DNA of 64,000 nucleotides from Bugulina stolonifera. Taxonomy: Eukaryota > Bryozoa > Gymnolaemata > Cheilostomatida > Bugulidae. The notes beneath the pieces are model-generated. The model was not told the DNA's origin. It ran no database searches and worked only from the letters and a program-made list of their open reading frames with translations. A program made the translations under genes and the position numbers. Location: contig OW285191.1 of assembly GCA_935421135.1 (NCBI GenBank), positions 1,302,001 to 1,366,000 on the forward strand, written 5' to 3'. Positions 47,601-62,000 of this stretch are shown in pieces (the stretch's first letter is position 1; each line of letters opens with the position of its first letter).

Positions 47601-49807
47601 AATGGAGATTTCAGAGTTGGATTAATTAAAGCTCTCTAAATGCCCTCATCTTTTCCCAGATAATTTGAAAAAGGGTGTGGAGAATAAGGGAAAAAATTTG
47701 CTTTCAAATGGTGTATAACTTGAGTATATTATAATGAGATAGAGAAACAGAATTCATGCTTAAGTGCAAATAGTACATATTTTCAAAGGCAGTCCCATTA
47801 TTTCCATCACCACTGTACATGTAGCTACGGAGCTCGGCTTTCAGGGTTATATTATTTCAATAGAAAAACACGAAAATCTTTTGAATCATTCTGGCAATGA
47901 CATCATAATGGCAAATCACAAAACTCAGAAAATATTTTCTATACAAAAAATTGTCTTGATATAATTACATGTATGTGTTGTTGCTTCTATTTCAAAACAA
48001 GATGCATTATTACTCTTACCCCGTGAACCACTACTTAGTAGTGTAGTGAGGTTGAGTATCACTAGCCTTACTACTTACTGTCTGTATGTCAAGAAGCAAG
48101 TTGAGGCCACCAGTCGGGCCAGAGCTGTCTTGTATCAGTGGCAGAGAGAACCCCTCATCATCAGCTAACTGCTGGGGGATATTTTGGTTGAATGTGTAAC
48201 AGTTCCCATAAGCGCCAAATCTGTGAGTGAACCACTGCAGGTAAAGGGAATAGATAAGATTGAACCACTGCAGGTAAAGGGAAGAGATAAGAGTGAACCA
48301 CTGCAGGTAAAGGGAAGAGATAAGAGTGAACCACTGCAGGTAAAGGGAAGAGATAAGAGTGAACCACTGCAGGTAAAGGGAAGAGATAAGAGTGAACCAC
48401 TGCAGGTAAAGGGAAGAGATAAGAGTGAACCACTGCAGGTAAAGGGAAGAGATAAGAGTGAACCACTGCAGGTAAAGGGAAGAGATAAGAGTGAACTACT
48501 GCAGGTAAAGGGAAGAGATAAGAGTGAACCACTGCAGGTAAAGGGAATAGATAAGAGTGAACCACTACAGGTAAAGGGAAGAGATAAGAGTGAACCACTG
48601 CAGGTAAAGGGAAGAGATAAGAGTGAACCACTGCAGGTAAAGGGAAGAGATAAGAGTGAACTACTGCAGGTAAAGGGAAGAGATAAGAGTGAACTACTGC
48701 AGGTAAAGGGAAGAGATAAGAGTGAACCACTGCAGGTAAAGGGAAGAGATAAGAGTGAACCACTGCAGGTAAAGGGAAGAGATAAGAGTGAACCACTGCA
48801 GGTAAAGGGAAGAGATAAGAGTGAACCACTGCAGGTAAAGGGAATAGATAAGAGTAAACCACTGCAGGTAAAGGGAAGAGATAAGAGTGAACCACTGCAG
48901 GTAAAGGGAAGAGATAAGAGTGAACCACTGCAGGTAAAGGGAAGAGATAAGAGTGAACCACTGCAGGTAAAGGGAAGAGATAAGAGTGAACCACTGCAGG
49001 TAAAGGGAAGAGATAAGAGTGAACCACTACAGGTAAAGGGAAGAGATAAGAGTGAGCCACTGCAGCAGGTAAAGGGAAGAGATAAGAGTGAGCCACTGCA
49101 GGTAAAGGGAAGAGATAAGAGTGAACTATTGCACGTGGAAAAGGTGGATTTACATTCTAAGTTCTAAGCATAAGTACTACCAGTCTAAAAGCACATAATA
49201 CAATACAAGCCTGACAAACAGCACTCACTCTGGAATCGCACTTTCTTCCTCTATATGTGCAGGAGAGGAGGGTTTTTCTTTCACCCTGGTCATGTCCAGA
49301 TTTATCATCTGCTAGTTGCCATCCAGCTCTCCTTGTGAAATCCGCATAGTTGAAAGTTGTTTCTGTTGTGGTAACTTTCTCAGTTGTAGTAGTAGTTGTA
49401 GTAGTAGTTGTAGCATTTGATGTAGCGTTGTAACCATATGATGTATTGTTATACTCTTGCTCAACCGTATTGTTATAAGTGTAAGTTGTATCGTTTGTAC
49501 TACCAGTGCTTGTAAGATGACTTCCAGTCCCACTCACCGTCACACCCAGCGTCACACCCTGCTGGGGAATGGTAGAAGCCTCTGTGCTCACAGACACTCT
49601 TGGGGAGGAACTGGATATACTCGATTCACCCTTTCTTAGAAATATGGTCCCTGTATCTACATGTAAATCAGAAGAATTTAACAATGTTTCAAGATCATCT
49701 GCCCCTACTAGTTACATGTACCTTCCCATTCTGATGACCAAAGTATACTTAACATGGAAAGTGTTTATTTCCATCATAAGTATTTATTGATCAGACCTAA
49801 GTTCTTA

Positions 49808-49848
<41 letters not shown>

Positions 49849-49996
49849 TGTACACTGTACACTGTACACTGTACACTGTACACTGTACACGGTACACGAT
49901 ACACGGTACACGGTACACGGTACACTGTACACTGTACACGGTACACTGTACACTGTACACTGTACACTGTACACTGTACACTGTACACTGTACACT

Positions 49997-50031
<35 letters not shown>

Positions 50032-53000
50032 ATACACGGTACACGGTACACGGTACACGGGACACTGTACATTGATTAGTTGAAGTTGTACACAGCTATT
50101 ACTGTCACTACATCATGCACTTTATACAGCATGCTATGTTTTACCAGTTTAAACAAAACATTAAAACTGAGAATAATGGAAACAAATATTCTATAGAAAT
50201 TGCGTGCAGATCTAGACGGTTGTAGCTGTGAGCAAGTGCCAACAGAAGAACTGCACACAACTATCACCGCAACCACTATCACCACAACCACTATCACCGC
50301 AACCACTATCACTACAACCACTAGTGTTGTTATGCACACCGCTAGTGTTGTTATACACACCGAGACACGGGAACAGTTTGCCGTAGACACAAGTGGATTA
50401 GTAGCAACAGGCTTTAGTAAAAATGGGGGTTCTAACAATTTACTCACTCCTTATTTTGTCACCCATGGAACGTGGCTGACTAGAGACTGATAAGTAAAAT
50501 AACAGAATGGATACAGTAAGCGACTCTCAGTAGTAGACTGCGTTACCCTGTTTACATGTAGACTATACATACATACATAATTATATATAACTATGTGAGT
50601 AACATGGAAAGCAGCAGAGAATATTACATACAATGTACATCTACATGTATGCAAGAGAGTTACATATACATGTAAGTACATCATACAGGTGCATGTATAT
50701 ACACATACAAAGCATACGATATGGGTAAATCAAGCAATTACAAGCAATAAGGTAGTGCTACTGTGTGAAGACACTCAGGCCCACAGTAGAATACTGTAAT
50801 GGTTTTTGGTTTTTGGTATGGTCATCCTCAGACGACTCCCGAGTCCAAAATGAAGTGCCTATGAGTGGTGCTAGGCCTTCTCATTACATGAAAGATTGAT
50901 CGGTGTCAGTAGTCAAAGAACTACCAAAGACGACCCATATGATCCCAAGTCAATGCTTGTTTACTATGCTGAAAAAGAGAGTGATCCGACCTAGTAGGAA
51001 GTTCGTGTTGCAAGGTCGAGGACCTTAACAACTAGAATGACCTATCTACTAAGTGAAAGTCTCTGTATATAAGTATAGAAGTGTCTTTATTGAGATCCAA
51101 GCATCAACTGAGACAACAAACGTAAAAACAATGCCCTTTATATAGTAAGAGAACTTCTGGAGGAAGTTCTGGTAAAAAGGCTGACGTAGTGTCGGGAAAA
51201 AACAACGTAGGGTCGTCCGGAAATTGCGCAACAACATGACGGCCGGAAGCGCGATGCCCGACCCAAAATAGGTCGGGTTATTACAAAAGATGCTTAAAAT
51301 CATCTAGATCATATACAAAATGAATATCAAGGAATTCTGAGAGGTCGGGCCTCTATACATGGGTATAAAAAGCAGTATAATGACTCAGTAATGCTACATC
51401 CAGGTGTACAGATAACATTCAACCAAGTAACAAGGAATACAAGCAGATTGACCACTGTGATGTGACCTTGGTAGCTTGGTTATATTGGGTCAATGTCACA
51501 AAAAAGTTCTTTTACTTGATTATTACATTACGTCGGCAAGGTTTATACAGAAAATGTTTCTTTATGACCATTTCAGAAAGTTGTATTTAAAGTACAGACA
51601 GACAACCAAGCACTCAATTTGAGATATAATAAGCCACTGAGTCACATAGTTACTACAGCTAACTCAAGAATGATTGCTGGGATCTCGGTGGGGCATCGAA
51701 TTGGTCACATAAACGAACCTTCGGCGTTAGAGCGCCCTAATTCCTCCTAGCCTTAGGTCACCTTTACATCCCCCAACAACAACCATATAAAATAGAACAG
51801 TTCACTCAATAGTGAAACACAATGACTGTGTTAAAATTCCCAAATATAAAATGGATGTGATAATTCTACAATTAGCACATTGTCTATATTTTATCACAAT
51901 TAGCTGCCTTATTTATGCTTCCCTCTTATGGCTAGTTGGAGTTGTTTGGAGTTTTTGCAATTTATTGACTCGCTAATGGTAAATTTTAAAACAAAATACG
52001 ACAGGTCCAAATTAGCTATAAGATTGTAGCCTATATACACAAGGTTGGTTACAGAATTTAGGACATTGGTAATTCTAGAATTGCCTCCGTCTTTTAGGTT
52101 GGAGATTTTGACCAAGCATTTCTGCATTGAGTCAACTGCCACATCTTATTTGACCATCGGCACCCTTACATTGCTTAGCCTGAGGTCCTATGAAATCGCT
52201 TAGCCTGAGGTCATATGAAATTGCTTAGCCTGAGCTCACATGAAATCACTTAGCCTGAGGTCACATGTAATCGCTTAGCCTGAGATCACATGAAATCACT
52301 TAGCCTGAGGTCACATGTAATCGCTTAGCCTGAGGTCACATGAAATCGCTTAGCCTGAGGTCACATGAAATCGCTTAGCCTGAGGCCACATGACATCGCT
52401 TAGCCTGAGGTCACATGGAATCGCTTAGCCTGAGGTCACATGAAATCGCTTAGCCTGAGGTCACATGAAATCGCTTAGCCTGAGGTTATATGAGATTGGA
52501 GAAATGCATACCAGATACTCTGATTGCAGATGGCCTTTTCTAGATCAGTTCTTTGGAAATGAAAAGTTAGAGCCTAGACACTTCCATCATGTAGACGTGC
52601 AGTCTATTGTAGACTATCTACACATCATGTAGATGTGTAGTCTATATTGTAGACTATCTACACACGTGTATAAGCTTACCATTTGCAAGGAAAATGAAAT
52701 AAAAGCAATGTGCATAGATACAACGTCTGCAGTTAAATTCTTACCGTTGTTAAGTACAGTTACTGCGGTCTTTTTATCAACTAAAATTGGATTACATTGA
52801 AATGCATTACTGTACCTGTAACAACCACAATATATCCATAACTAATAGCATTCGCGTTACACCCATAATTCATAGCAACCATTCCACACCCACAATTCAT
52901 TGGAGCTATATCATTGTACCAAAAACTCACAAGGCATGTACAGTACACATGTAGACTTACCGGCCACGTCGTATATGACTGTAGCATTGTCTATGCTACC

Positions 53001-56000
53001 CATAACTGAACTGATGGTCTGCTCAGACATAGTGTAAACGTTACCATGCCACAGCATTCTATTCATCACATCTACAGGTATAGCCCTGGCCCACAGGTTC
53101 ACGTTAGCTATCTGTCCACCAGACGAAGGGCTGGATACGTCTTTTCCAGCTTCAAGGTATAAGATATAATACATATGCAGATTGTGGTGGGAGTGTTAGC
53201 TGTGAATAACATCTATTGGTATGTAGGTGTAGGTGTCAGTAAATATCTGCATGCATGTACATGTACAGTACCATATTTTATATGGCTCTGATTTACTTGT
53301 ATGCAGTGTAGGACACACACAATGAGAATACAATCATGTATGCTGTATGTGTATATATTGTCCTCTAGACGTATGAATTACATGTATGTATGTAGATACA
53401 TGTACTATATACTGTGTACAAGTATATACATGTATGTAAATACATGCATATACTGTGTACAAGTATATTAGTGTATGAAGGTGTCTTAGCAATCCAAATT
53501 CCAGACACAGACCAATTTGATGAAAAAGTTATGACTCTCTTCTGGCACAGAAGTAGCGAACATTTTATTCTGAACAAAAATGCTAAACACCTGCAAAAAC
53601 CTTAGTATGTCAATGAGCTGGTGATGGCCAACTGTTTTGTTAAATTCATCTGCGACTGAGGCAAAATAAACTACAGTAATGTTTGTAACAAAAATAAAAT
53701 ATTATATTATACGTATATATCCTGAGGCACTTTATATCACCTTTATAATTATGTACATGATGTACATATATATATAATACTAACATGTACATATATATAT
53801 ATAATACTAACATGTATATATAATACTAACATGTATATATAATACTAACATTTATATATAGTAACATGTATATATAATACTAACATGTATATATAATACT
53901 AACATGTATATAATACTAACATGTATATATAATACTAACATTTATATATGGTACTAACATGTATATATAGTAACATGTATATATAATACTAACATGTATA
54001 TATAATACTAACATGTGTATATAATACTAATATTTATATAATACTAACATGTATATAATACTAACATGTATATAGTACTAACATGTATATATAATACTAA
54101 CATGTATATATAATACTAACATTTATATAATACTAACATGTATATAGTACTAACATGTATATATAATACTAACATGTATATATAACACTAACATGTATAT
54201 ATAATACTAACATGTATATATAGCACTAACATGTATATAATACTAACATTTGTATATAATACTAACATGTATATATAGCACTAACATGTATATAATACTA
54301 ACATTTATATAATACTAACATGTATATATAATACTAACATGTATATATAACACTAACATGTATATATAGCACTAACATGTATATATAATACTAACATGTA
54401 TATATAATACTAACATGTATATATAACACTAACATGTATATATAATACTAACATGTATATATAGCACTAACATGTATATATAATACTAACATGTATATAT
54501 AGCACTAACATGTATATATAATACTAACATGTATATATAATACTAACATGTATATAAAACACTAACATGTATATATAATACTAACATGTATATATAACAC
54601 TAATATGTATATATAATACTAACATGTACATATAATACTAACATGTATATATAATACTAACATGTATATATAATACTAATATGTATATATAGTACTGCAC
54701 TTACCTTGAATGTTCACGAAGCTTTCAAAGTTGTTGAACAGAACAAAATGTCCTCCTAATGGAAACTTCCTGTATGTAACACTTGTGTCGTCACCATAGT
54801 CTGTGAACTCATTTATCTTATGGTCAAAGGCTACAAACTTGTATACCTGGTAAACATACACACTCAGTACTATAGCCGATATGCATATAGCCTACATACA
54901 CATGTGAGAGGGAGTCTGTGTGATACAGCAGGGGGGGGGGGGGGGGGGACTGAAACTCTGGGAGTTGAGGTTCATCAACCATTGCTTTTATTACACACTA
55001 ATATTATCCAGTCTTCACAAACAGTTTTTAAAAGTAGGCTGGCTTTTCATCAGGTGTATTCAGTACATGAACACAGTGCAGCTTCAAGCACTGGTTGAAC
55101 CATAGAGTTATCCTCCCTTAACTGATAACTCCATGTAACACTATGGGCTGAACAGTACCATTGATACAAAGAGGGTAACAGGAAAGAGCGATCACTCAAT
55201 GATAATACCCTGTCTCTCCAAATATGCCCAATTTGGAGGTCCTGGCGTTCCGCGATTCACTTTCCTGCCATTTGCTTACTGATATTTAGGATAGCTGTTC
55301 GACTGTAATTGCAGCTTAATGATTTGTTATATTTAGGATCCTGTATTGATACCTCATTAATGTAAATAGAGAGTTTATACGAGCCTGTTGTAAGGGAGCG
55401 CTTCTTATTGGTTCACGGAACGCTAATCATCATAGCGGATTTGTACACGAGGTGGCACAACTCCTTCTTTAATCCTGATCGCGTTTGGAGGCAGGGAGAA
55501 ACAGTTTTTGACCGGAGTGATCCCTCTTTGATTGATAGTCTGCTCATGAGTCATGTGACTTCATTTAGCACTAGCGATCACTTACTAATCTCCAAGCCAG
55601 TACAAGTACACAAACAATTAGACAAGTCTTGTTGACTATGTAATACTAGATACTCAGACAATGGAAAGCTTTGGGTTATTACTCTGAATTATAGATAGTT
55701 TTTGAAGTCCATATTCTTCTCTAGAATTTTTTAGACTAACGCTTATATAGTATCTCCCAGAGTATTATTATACTGGCTGTATTGATGACATCTGTCACGG
55801 TCTAGCAGTTCTGTTTTAGATCTGCCGTTTGAACAATTTTGGACATACACGGAAAATAATTTCAAAAATATTGTGTATCAACTTTAACTATAGATTTATA
55901 ACAAAAATATTTGACAAGCACAATTTGGGAAAAGGGTGTCACCCCTACAAGAAGAGTGACATAAATTGAGAGAGAACAATTTCTAAGTATTACTAATGAC

Positions 56001-59000
56001 ATCACGACACCACTATCACAGACTAGTATGTACATGTATATGTACATAAGGATGTACTGCATGTAGGTAGGATTTACTCAAGAAGGGAGGAGAAAGACAA
56101 CTGCATGGGAAGTCGTTAGCTTTAATAAGCCGTCTGCATGGGCCCCTCAGTCAGCTTTATCACCAATACCAACCTCATAGGAATAGTGTTCCACTAATAA
56201 TGGGTGTAATATCTATATTAGAGTTGTCTTATTTGAGATCAACTAGCTATAGAAAAGTTCTACGGAATCTTATATGTTGATCTTTATTTGTTTATCTTTA
56301 AACCCATCGGCGGCCCATGCAGCTGCGTCTTCCGGCTTATGAATGCGCAGGTAGCAAAGAGAACGAGAAATTAGTTTTACTTTGAATTGTTATAGTCACA
56401 GGTACAGTCAATATCTGCATGCAAACACCAAGCCGCAGAGATAATATATGCAAGCACTACTAAGGAAATAAAATTCGCTTTAATTATTTCTATTCTAAAG
56501 AGAGGCATTACATTGAGATATAATGCAAGAGTGAATTGTTGTGGTTGTATGTGGTGTTAGAGCTGTTTGTTAATATGTCTATGCACTTTGCAATTACAAC
56601 ATGGGCACAACTATATAACAACTATAATAAAGTACACATATAGCCTACCTTGAATGATGCCTTCAGGTGAACAGACAGACACATTACATGATTTACACTG
56701 AGATAAACATGTACATGGTTTTGGACGACAAATGAATGAGATTCAGTAGAATAAAACGACAAATAATGTACTAGCCTTCAGTAACATTAGGCTTGGTGAT
56801 GCCAGCTAAACTATTTCTCCATGTACTCGTAGCAGCTAACAGAGTAATGAGGTGAGGCTTCCCTATCATGGGTGAAGAGAGGGGACAACTCTACATGTAC
56901 TTGATTACATTGTCTTAGCCCGCTTACCTTGCTGGTTCCCTGCACTTGTGTATACTGAAGGCAGAATGGACTCCATTCATCGAAACTACTCAGTGTTATT
57001 GTTCTACTCTCTTGGCCAAAGAGTTTATATTTCACTCCGTACACATTATCTCGGTTCGCTTGCTTAGCCTGTATGACCGAGAGGATTGTCTCCCCTGCAA
57101 AACATCACATGATGTAAACAAACCATGTTACCACAGCAACACAAACGCTCTCCTATCTACATACATGTACATGTATATAACATTTCATCACAATATGCAA
57201 TGATTAACAAATTGGTTGATGTAGAGGATGTGTTTGTCAGTTTGTGTTACCTGATATACATGTACTGTACATGTACTGTACATATACATGTACTGTACAT
57301 GTACTGTACATGTACAGTACATGTACTGTACATGTACAGTACATGTACAGTACATGTACAGTACATGTACAGTACATGTACTGTACATGTATATGTACAG
57401 TACATGTACTGTACATGTACAATACATGTACAGTACATGTACTGTACATGTACATGTACATGTACATGTACTGTACATGTACTGTACATGTACAGTACAT
57501 GTACAGTACATGTATATGTACAGTACATGTACTGTACATGTACAATACATGTACAGTACATGTACTGTACATGTACATGTACATGTACAGTACATGTACT
57601 GTACATGTATTGTACAATAGCAAGTACAATGTAGAATGATTTGTTGCTTATATAGATTAACTCTTCAAGTGCATTGTTTTTTCACGCTGCAATACCAAGT
57701 TGTAATCTCAATGTAACCCAATGTATTCATATCAATAAACAATGATATTATATACATGTACATAGCATACAGTCGTGTTGTGCTGACAGTCTACATGCAT
57801 ATACATATGCTGACTAATATATGTAGTGTGGGATGTAGCCCCCCCCCCCCCTACCTTCTACTCCATATGACAGTATTGTACACCTACATTGCACAACCTC
57901 AAGGGTGTTTTGGTTGTAAAGAAATAAATTTACTAAAAATATTCAGATTGTATATGTATAAAAACCTATAAATATGATCAAGTGTATACTATGTTACTAT
58001 ATTCATATCGCATGTATGTTTCGAGTGTGAACCACGTGTTATGTTATTATTATAGATTAGTCTCTTGAAGACATGTAACAATATCCACCTATTTAACTAC
58101 GTATGCTATCCTTCTCTTTACCTAGCGGCCAGAGGACTGCTGACTAATATACATTATGTAGTGTGGGATGTAGCCCCCCCCCCTTACCTTCTACTCCATA
58201 TGAGAGTATTGTTCCCAGCCGACTGCTCTTAGAAGTCCACAACCAGAAACAAAGAGTCATGTTCTCAATGAGCTGTGAGTGGTAGGAGTTCTGCACAGGT
58301 GTGGACACTGCTATCACTTCATCGTTTGACTTATTGTTAGCTAGAGTGTATCTCTCCCCCACAGTCTCAACTAGCAAGCAGAGTGAATAGAGTAAGTAGG
58401 GTAAGTACAGTAAGTAGGGTAAGTACAGCCAGTAGGGTAAGTACAGTAAGTAGGGTAAGTACAGCAAGTAGGGTAAGTACAGTAAGTAGGGTAAGTACAG
58501 TAAGTAGGGTAAGTAGGGTAAGTACAGCAAGTAGGGTAAGTACAGTAAGTAGGGTAAGTAGGGTAAGTACAGCAAGTAGGGTAAGTACAGTAAGTAGGGT
58601 AAGTACAGTAAGTAGGGTAAGTACAGTAAGTAGAGTAAGTACAGTAAGTAGGGTAAGTACAGCAAGTAGGGTAAGTACAGTAAGTAGGGTAAGTACAGTA
58701 AGTAGGGTAAGTAGGGTAAGTACAGCAAGTAGGGTAAGTACAGTAAGTAGGGTAAGTACAGTAAGTAGGGTAAGTACAGTAAGTAGGGTAAGTACAGTAA
58801 GTAGGGTAAGTAGAATGTAACTCTCCCCGCAATGTCTGTGAACTGAACTAATGTACCGTATGTGTAGTGCATGCACTACACATACGGTATATGTACTACA
58901 CATACAGTACATGCACTACACATACGGTACATGCACCACACATACGGTACATGCACTACACATACGGTACATGCACCACACATACGGTACATGCACCACA

Positions 59001-62000
59001 CATACGGTACATGCACTACACATACGGTATATGTACTACACATACAGTACATGCACTACACATACGGTACATGCACTACACATACGGTACATGCACCACA
59101 CATACGGTACATGCACCACACATACGGTACATGCACCACACATACGGTACATGCACCACACATACGGTACATGCACCACACATACGGTATATGTACTACA
59201 CATACAGTACATGCACCACACATACGGTACATGCACCACACATACGGTATATGTACTACACATACAGTACATGCACTACACATACGGTACATGCACTACA
59301 CATACGGTACATGCACCACACATACGGTACATGCACCACACATACGGTACATGCACCACACATACGGTACATGCACCACACATACGGTACATGCACCACA
59401 CATACGGTATATGTACTACACATACAGTACATGCACCACACATACGGTACATGCACCACACATACGGTACATGCACCACACATACGGTATATGTACTACA
59501 CATACAGTACATGCACCACACATACGGTACATGCACCACACATACGGTATATGTACTACACATACAGTACATGCACTACACATACGGTACATGCACTACA
59601 CATACGGTACATGCACCACACATACGGTACATGCACCACACATACGGTACATGCACCACACATACGGTGCATGCACCACACATACGGTACATGCACCACA
59701 CATACGGTACATGCACCACACATACGGTACATGCACCACACATACGGTGTGTGTATACTGTAGGTAACTTACGATTCATACACAGTGGAAGCCTGCCCTG
59801 AAACTTGCCGCTCTCTGTACATGTGTGAACTTCATCTCCGTCCGTGAGCTCCAGCCCGGCCTCAACACACTCGTATTTGATTGCAGTATCAACATAGACT
59901 GTGGACTGGCTGGCTAGGTCACCCTGTACTTGGTACTGGAGACTTGGAGGACTGTTTGGTAGAGCACACTCTATAGGAGGTGGTTCAGTGGTGACCACTT
60001 GCTTGGCTGGTTTAGTAGTTTTCTCTAGACCTGAAATATGTATGTACCCCACTATGTGCAGAGAATCATTGAAGTAAACTGTGTATGCAAATACTTGTAG
60101 TTACGATGTGTATACCGGGATAGGTAGAAAGTAAAAGTGCATTATCAACACATGTGTATGTACATGTTGTAGTTGCAGCAGAATTGTGTAACAGTAATTA
60201 TTAACCTTGTGGCTGTCAACTATCATTCACATACAGTGTGATGTAGTACTTACCTGGTATTACAATCTTCTCACATACTTACCTGGTATTACAATCTCCT
60301 CAGGTTCATTTGTGTCAAGGTCAGGTATGACGTAATCGTAACTGTATAGTGAGATAACTCCCTTCAGTTGTTCTTGCGCCTCCTCTGTCATGTGCGACTT
60401 CCTCCATCTACGATGATAGAGATCAGTGGATGGTGTAGTCCTACACAACTACTTGCTGTTTACATATACAAGTGCATGTGATCACTGCTAGCAGTAGCAA
60501 CCACATCTCAGAGGTTTTCACACCAGGGAGGCTAACAAGGCAGTAGTGTCATCTACTTACAGAGTATAATATACATGTACATATACATGTACATATAGGT
60601 AAATATAAGAAAGCAAATGTTATGAGTCTATGTTCACCAACTATTGAATACATAAAGTTGATTTCCTGTAATTATGAATGGCCCATGTGTAGTCGAGTCA
60701 ACTGATGCACTGTTATATGATGTATACAATGCACATTAATATGTATGACAGTAAGCCGATAGTAGCCTTCATTACACGTAGATACACTGGAAGTTATCTA
60801 CCTTGGGACACGTATCTTGAATCTCATGAATAAAAATAACATGGAGGCGTCAAAGAGCTTTACATTGGTGTCAAAGAGCATTAGCTATCGCAAAGTTGCA
60901 CTGAATGTCCAGTGAGAGTTGACCTGTACTGCATGCACCTCCCTCCTCTCCATCAGCAACTCTTGACCCTTGACAAAGCACCGAGTGCCAAGAAACACGA
61001 ATGGAATAAGTACTCACTCTGAGCCAAGGCATTTCAAAGCCTCAGTATAACTCTGTAATCCTAAAACGATCTTCTGAAGCACATCCCATTTGGCGCTAGC
61101 AGACGGATGTCACCGTCTGCATTTACCTAAACGACTATTTTGATCTCTTTTGAAACTTCTTGCCCCATTGACTCACCTGTTGAAGTTACAGAAAGTTACG
61201 GCAGGAAATTCAATCTCAGGTTTGTTAACTTTATTTATCTCCGTGGTTGTGAGAAAGAGTCTGTAGAGGGCGACGCTGTTGTATATCTCGTACGACACGT
61301 AGATGAAACATCCTGCAGACAAAATAGACATCACGTAATTTAATCATTACTTACATGTAGATACAAATCTCAACTCACTACTCTATTAGAACAATAACTA
61401 CTATATTCATTATGTAATATTGCAGCTTCTTTTACTAATCATACACCTGTAGATTAACGATAAAGTTGACAGGCAGTGAGCTAATTAATACTAGTGTCTA
61501 TCATCATCTGGTGGCATGATTTGGTAGGTAGATTATCATATCTTATGTACATTCTAATAGTTGGTCATTAGATACTGTATGCCTGGATTCCACATGGTAG
61601 GTACTCAACTCTTGTTATAGCAACAGGGACTAAGAAGTAGGGGAGGGTGCATAGACGCCCCCTACCAACACCCCCTACCTCTATGGGTATACCATGTTCT
61701 ACTAACCTAATAAAGCCAAGATCCACACTAGCCTGTGGAATTTAGAAGTGTTAGCTACTCTAGACACACCATGAGCGGTTGTGTTCTGTGCCCAATACAT
61801 CTCATATAAGGAGACGGAGTCGTCCCCCTCCTCTTCCGTGCTACTTCCAGCCATATTTGGTTCTGATGCTAACTGGCTGAGCCTCTCTTTAGTAGAAATC
61901 GTCTGCTCTTTCTCCTTGACCCCGCTGTCTGCAACCTAATCACAACAGGTCATGTAGTCATAGAGTAACCCAGTAGGTAATATTAGTTATAAATAGCAAC

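Noticed and set aside
48161..49167. Long frames EPLQVKGRDKS (+) and HSYLFPLPAVV (-)
   Set aside because: Products of the 33-bp period. Neither is the frame used by channel exon 14.
50200..50490. + strand frame with TTITATTITTTT and its - strand counterpart with VVVVIVVAV
   Set aside because: Simple-sequence translation inside the intron between channel exons 12 and 13; no acceptor/donor pair fits the phase 1 to phase 1 requirement.
50990..51300. Complete LTR on the - strand
   Set aside because: TATA and AATAAA are well spaced, but no TG...CA pair with a matching duplication could be set; kept only as a low-confidence fragment.
58851..59801. Three overlapping + strand frames of about 300 codons
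   Set aside because: 20-bp repeat readable in several frames; no splice or start context.
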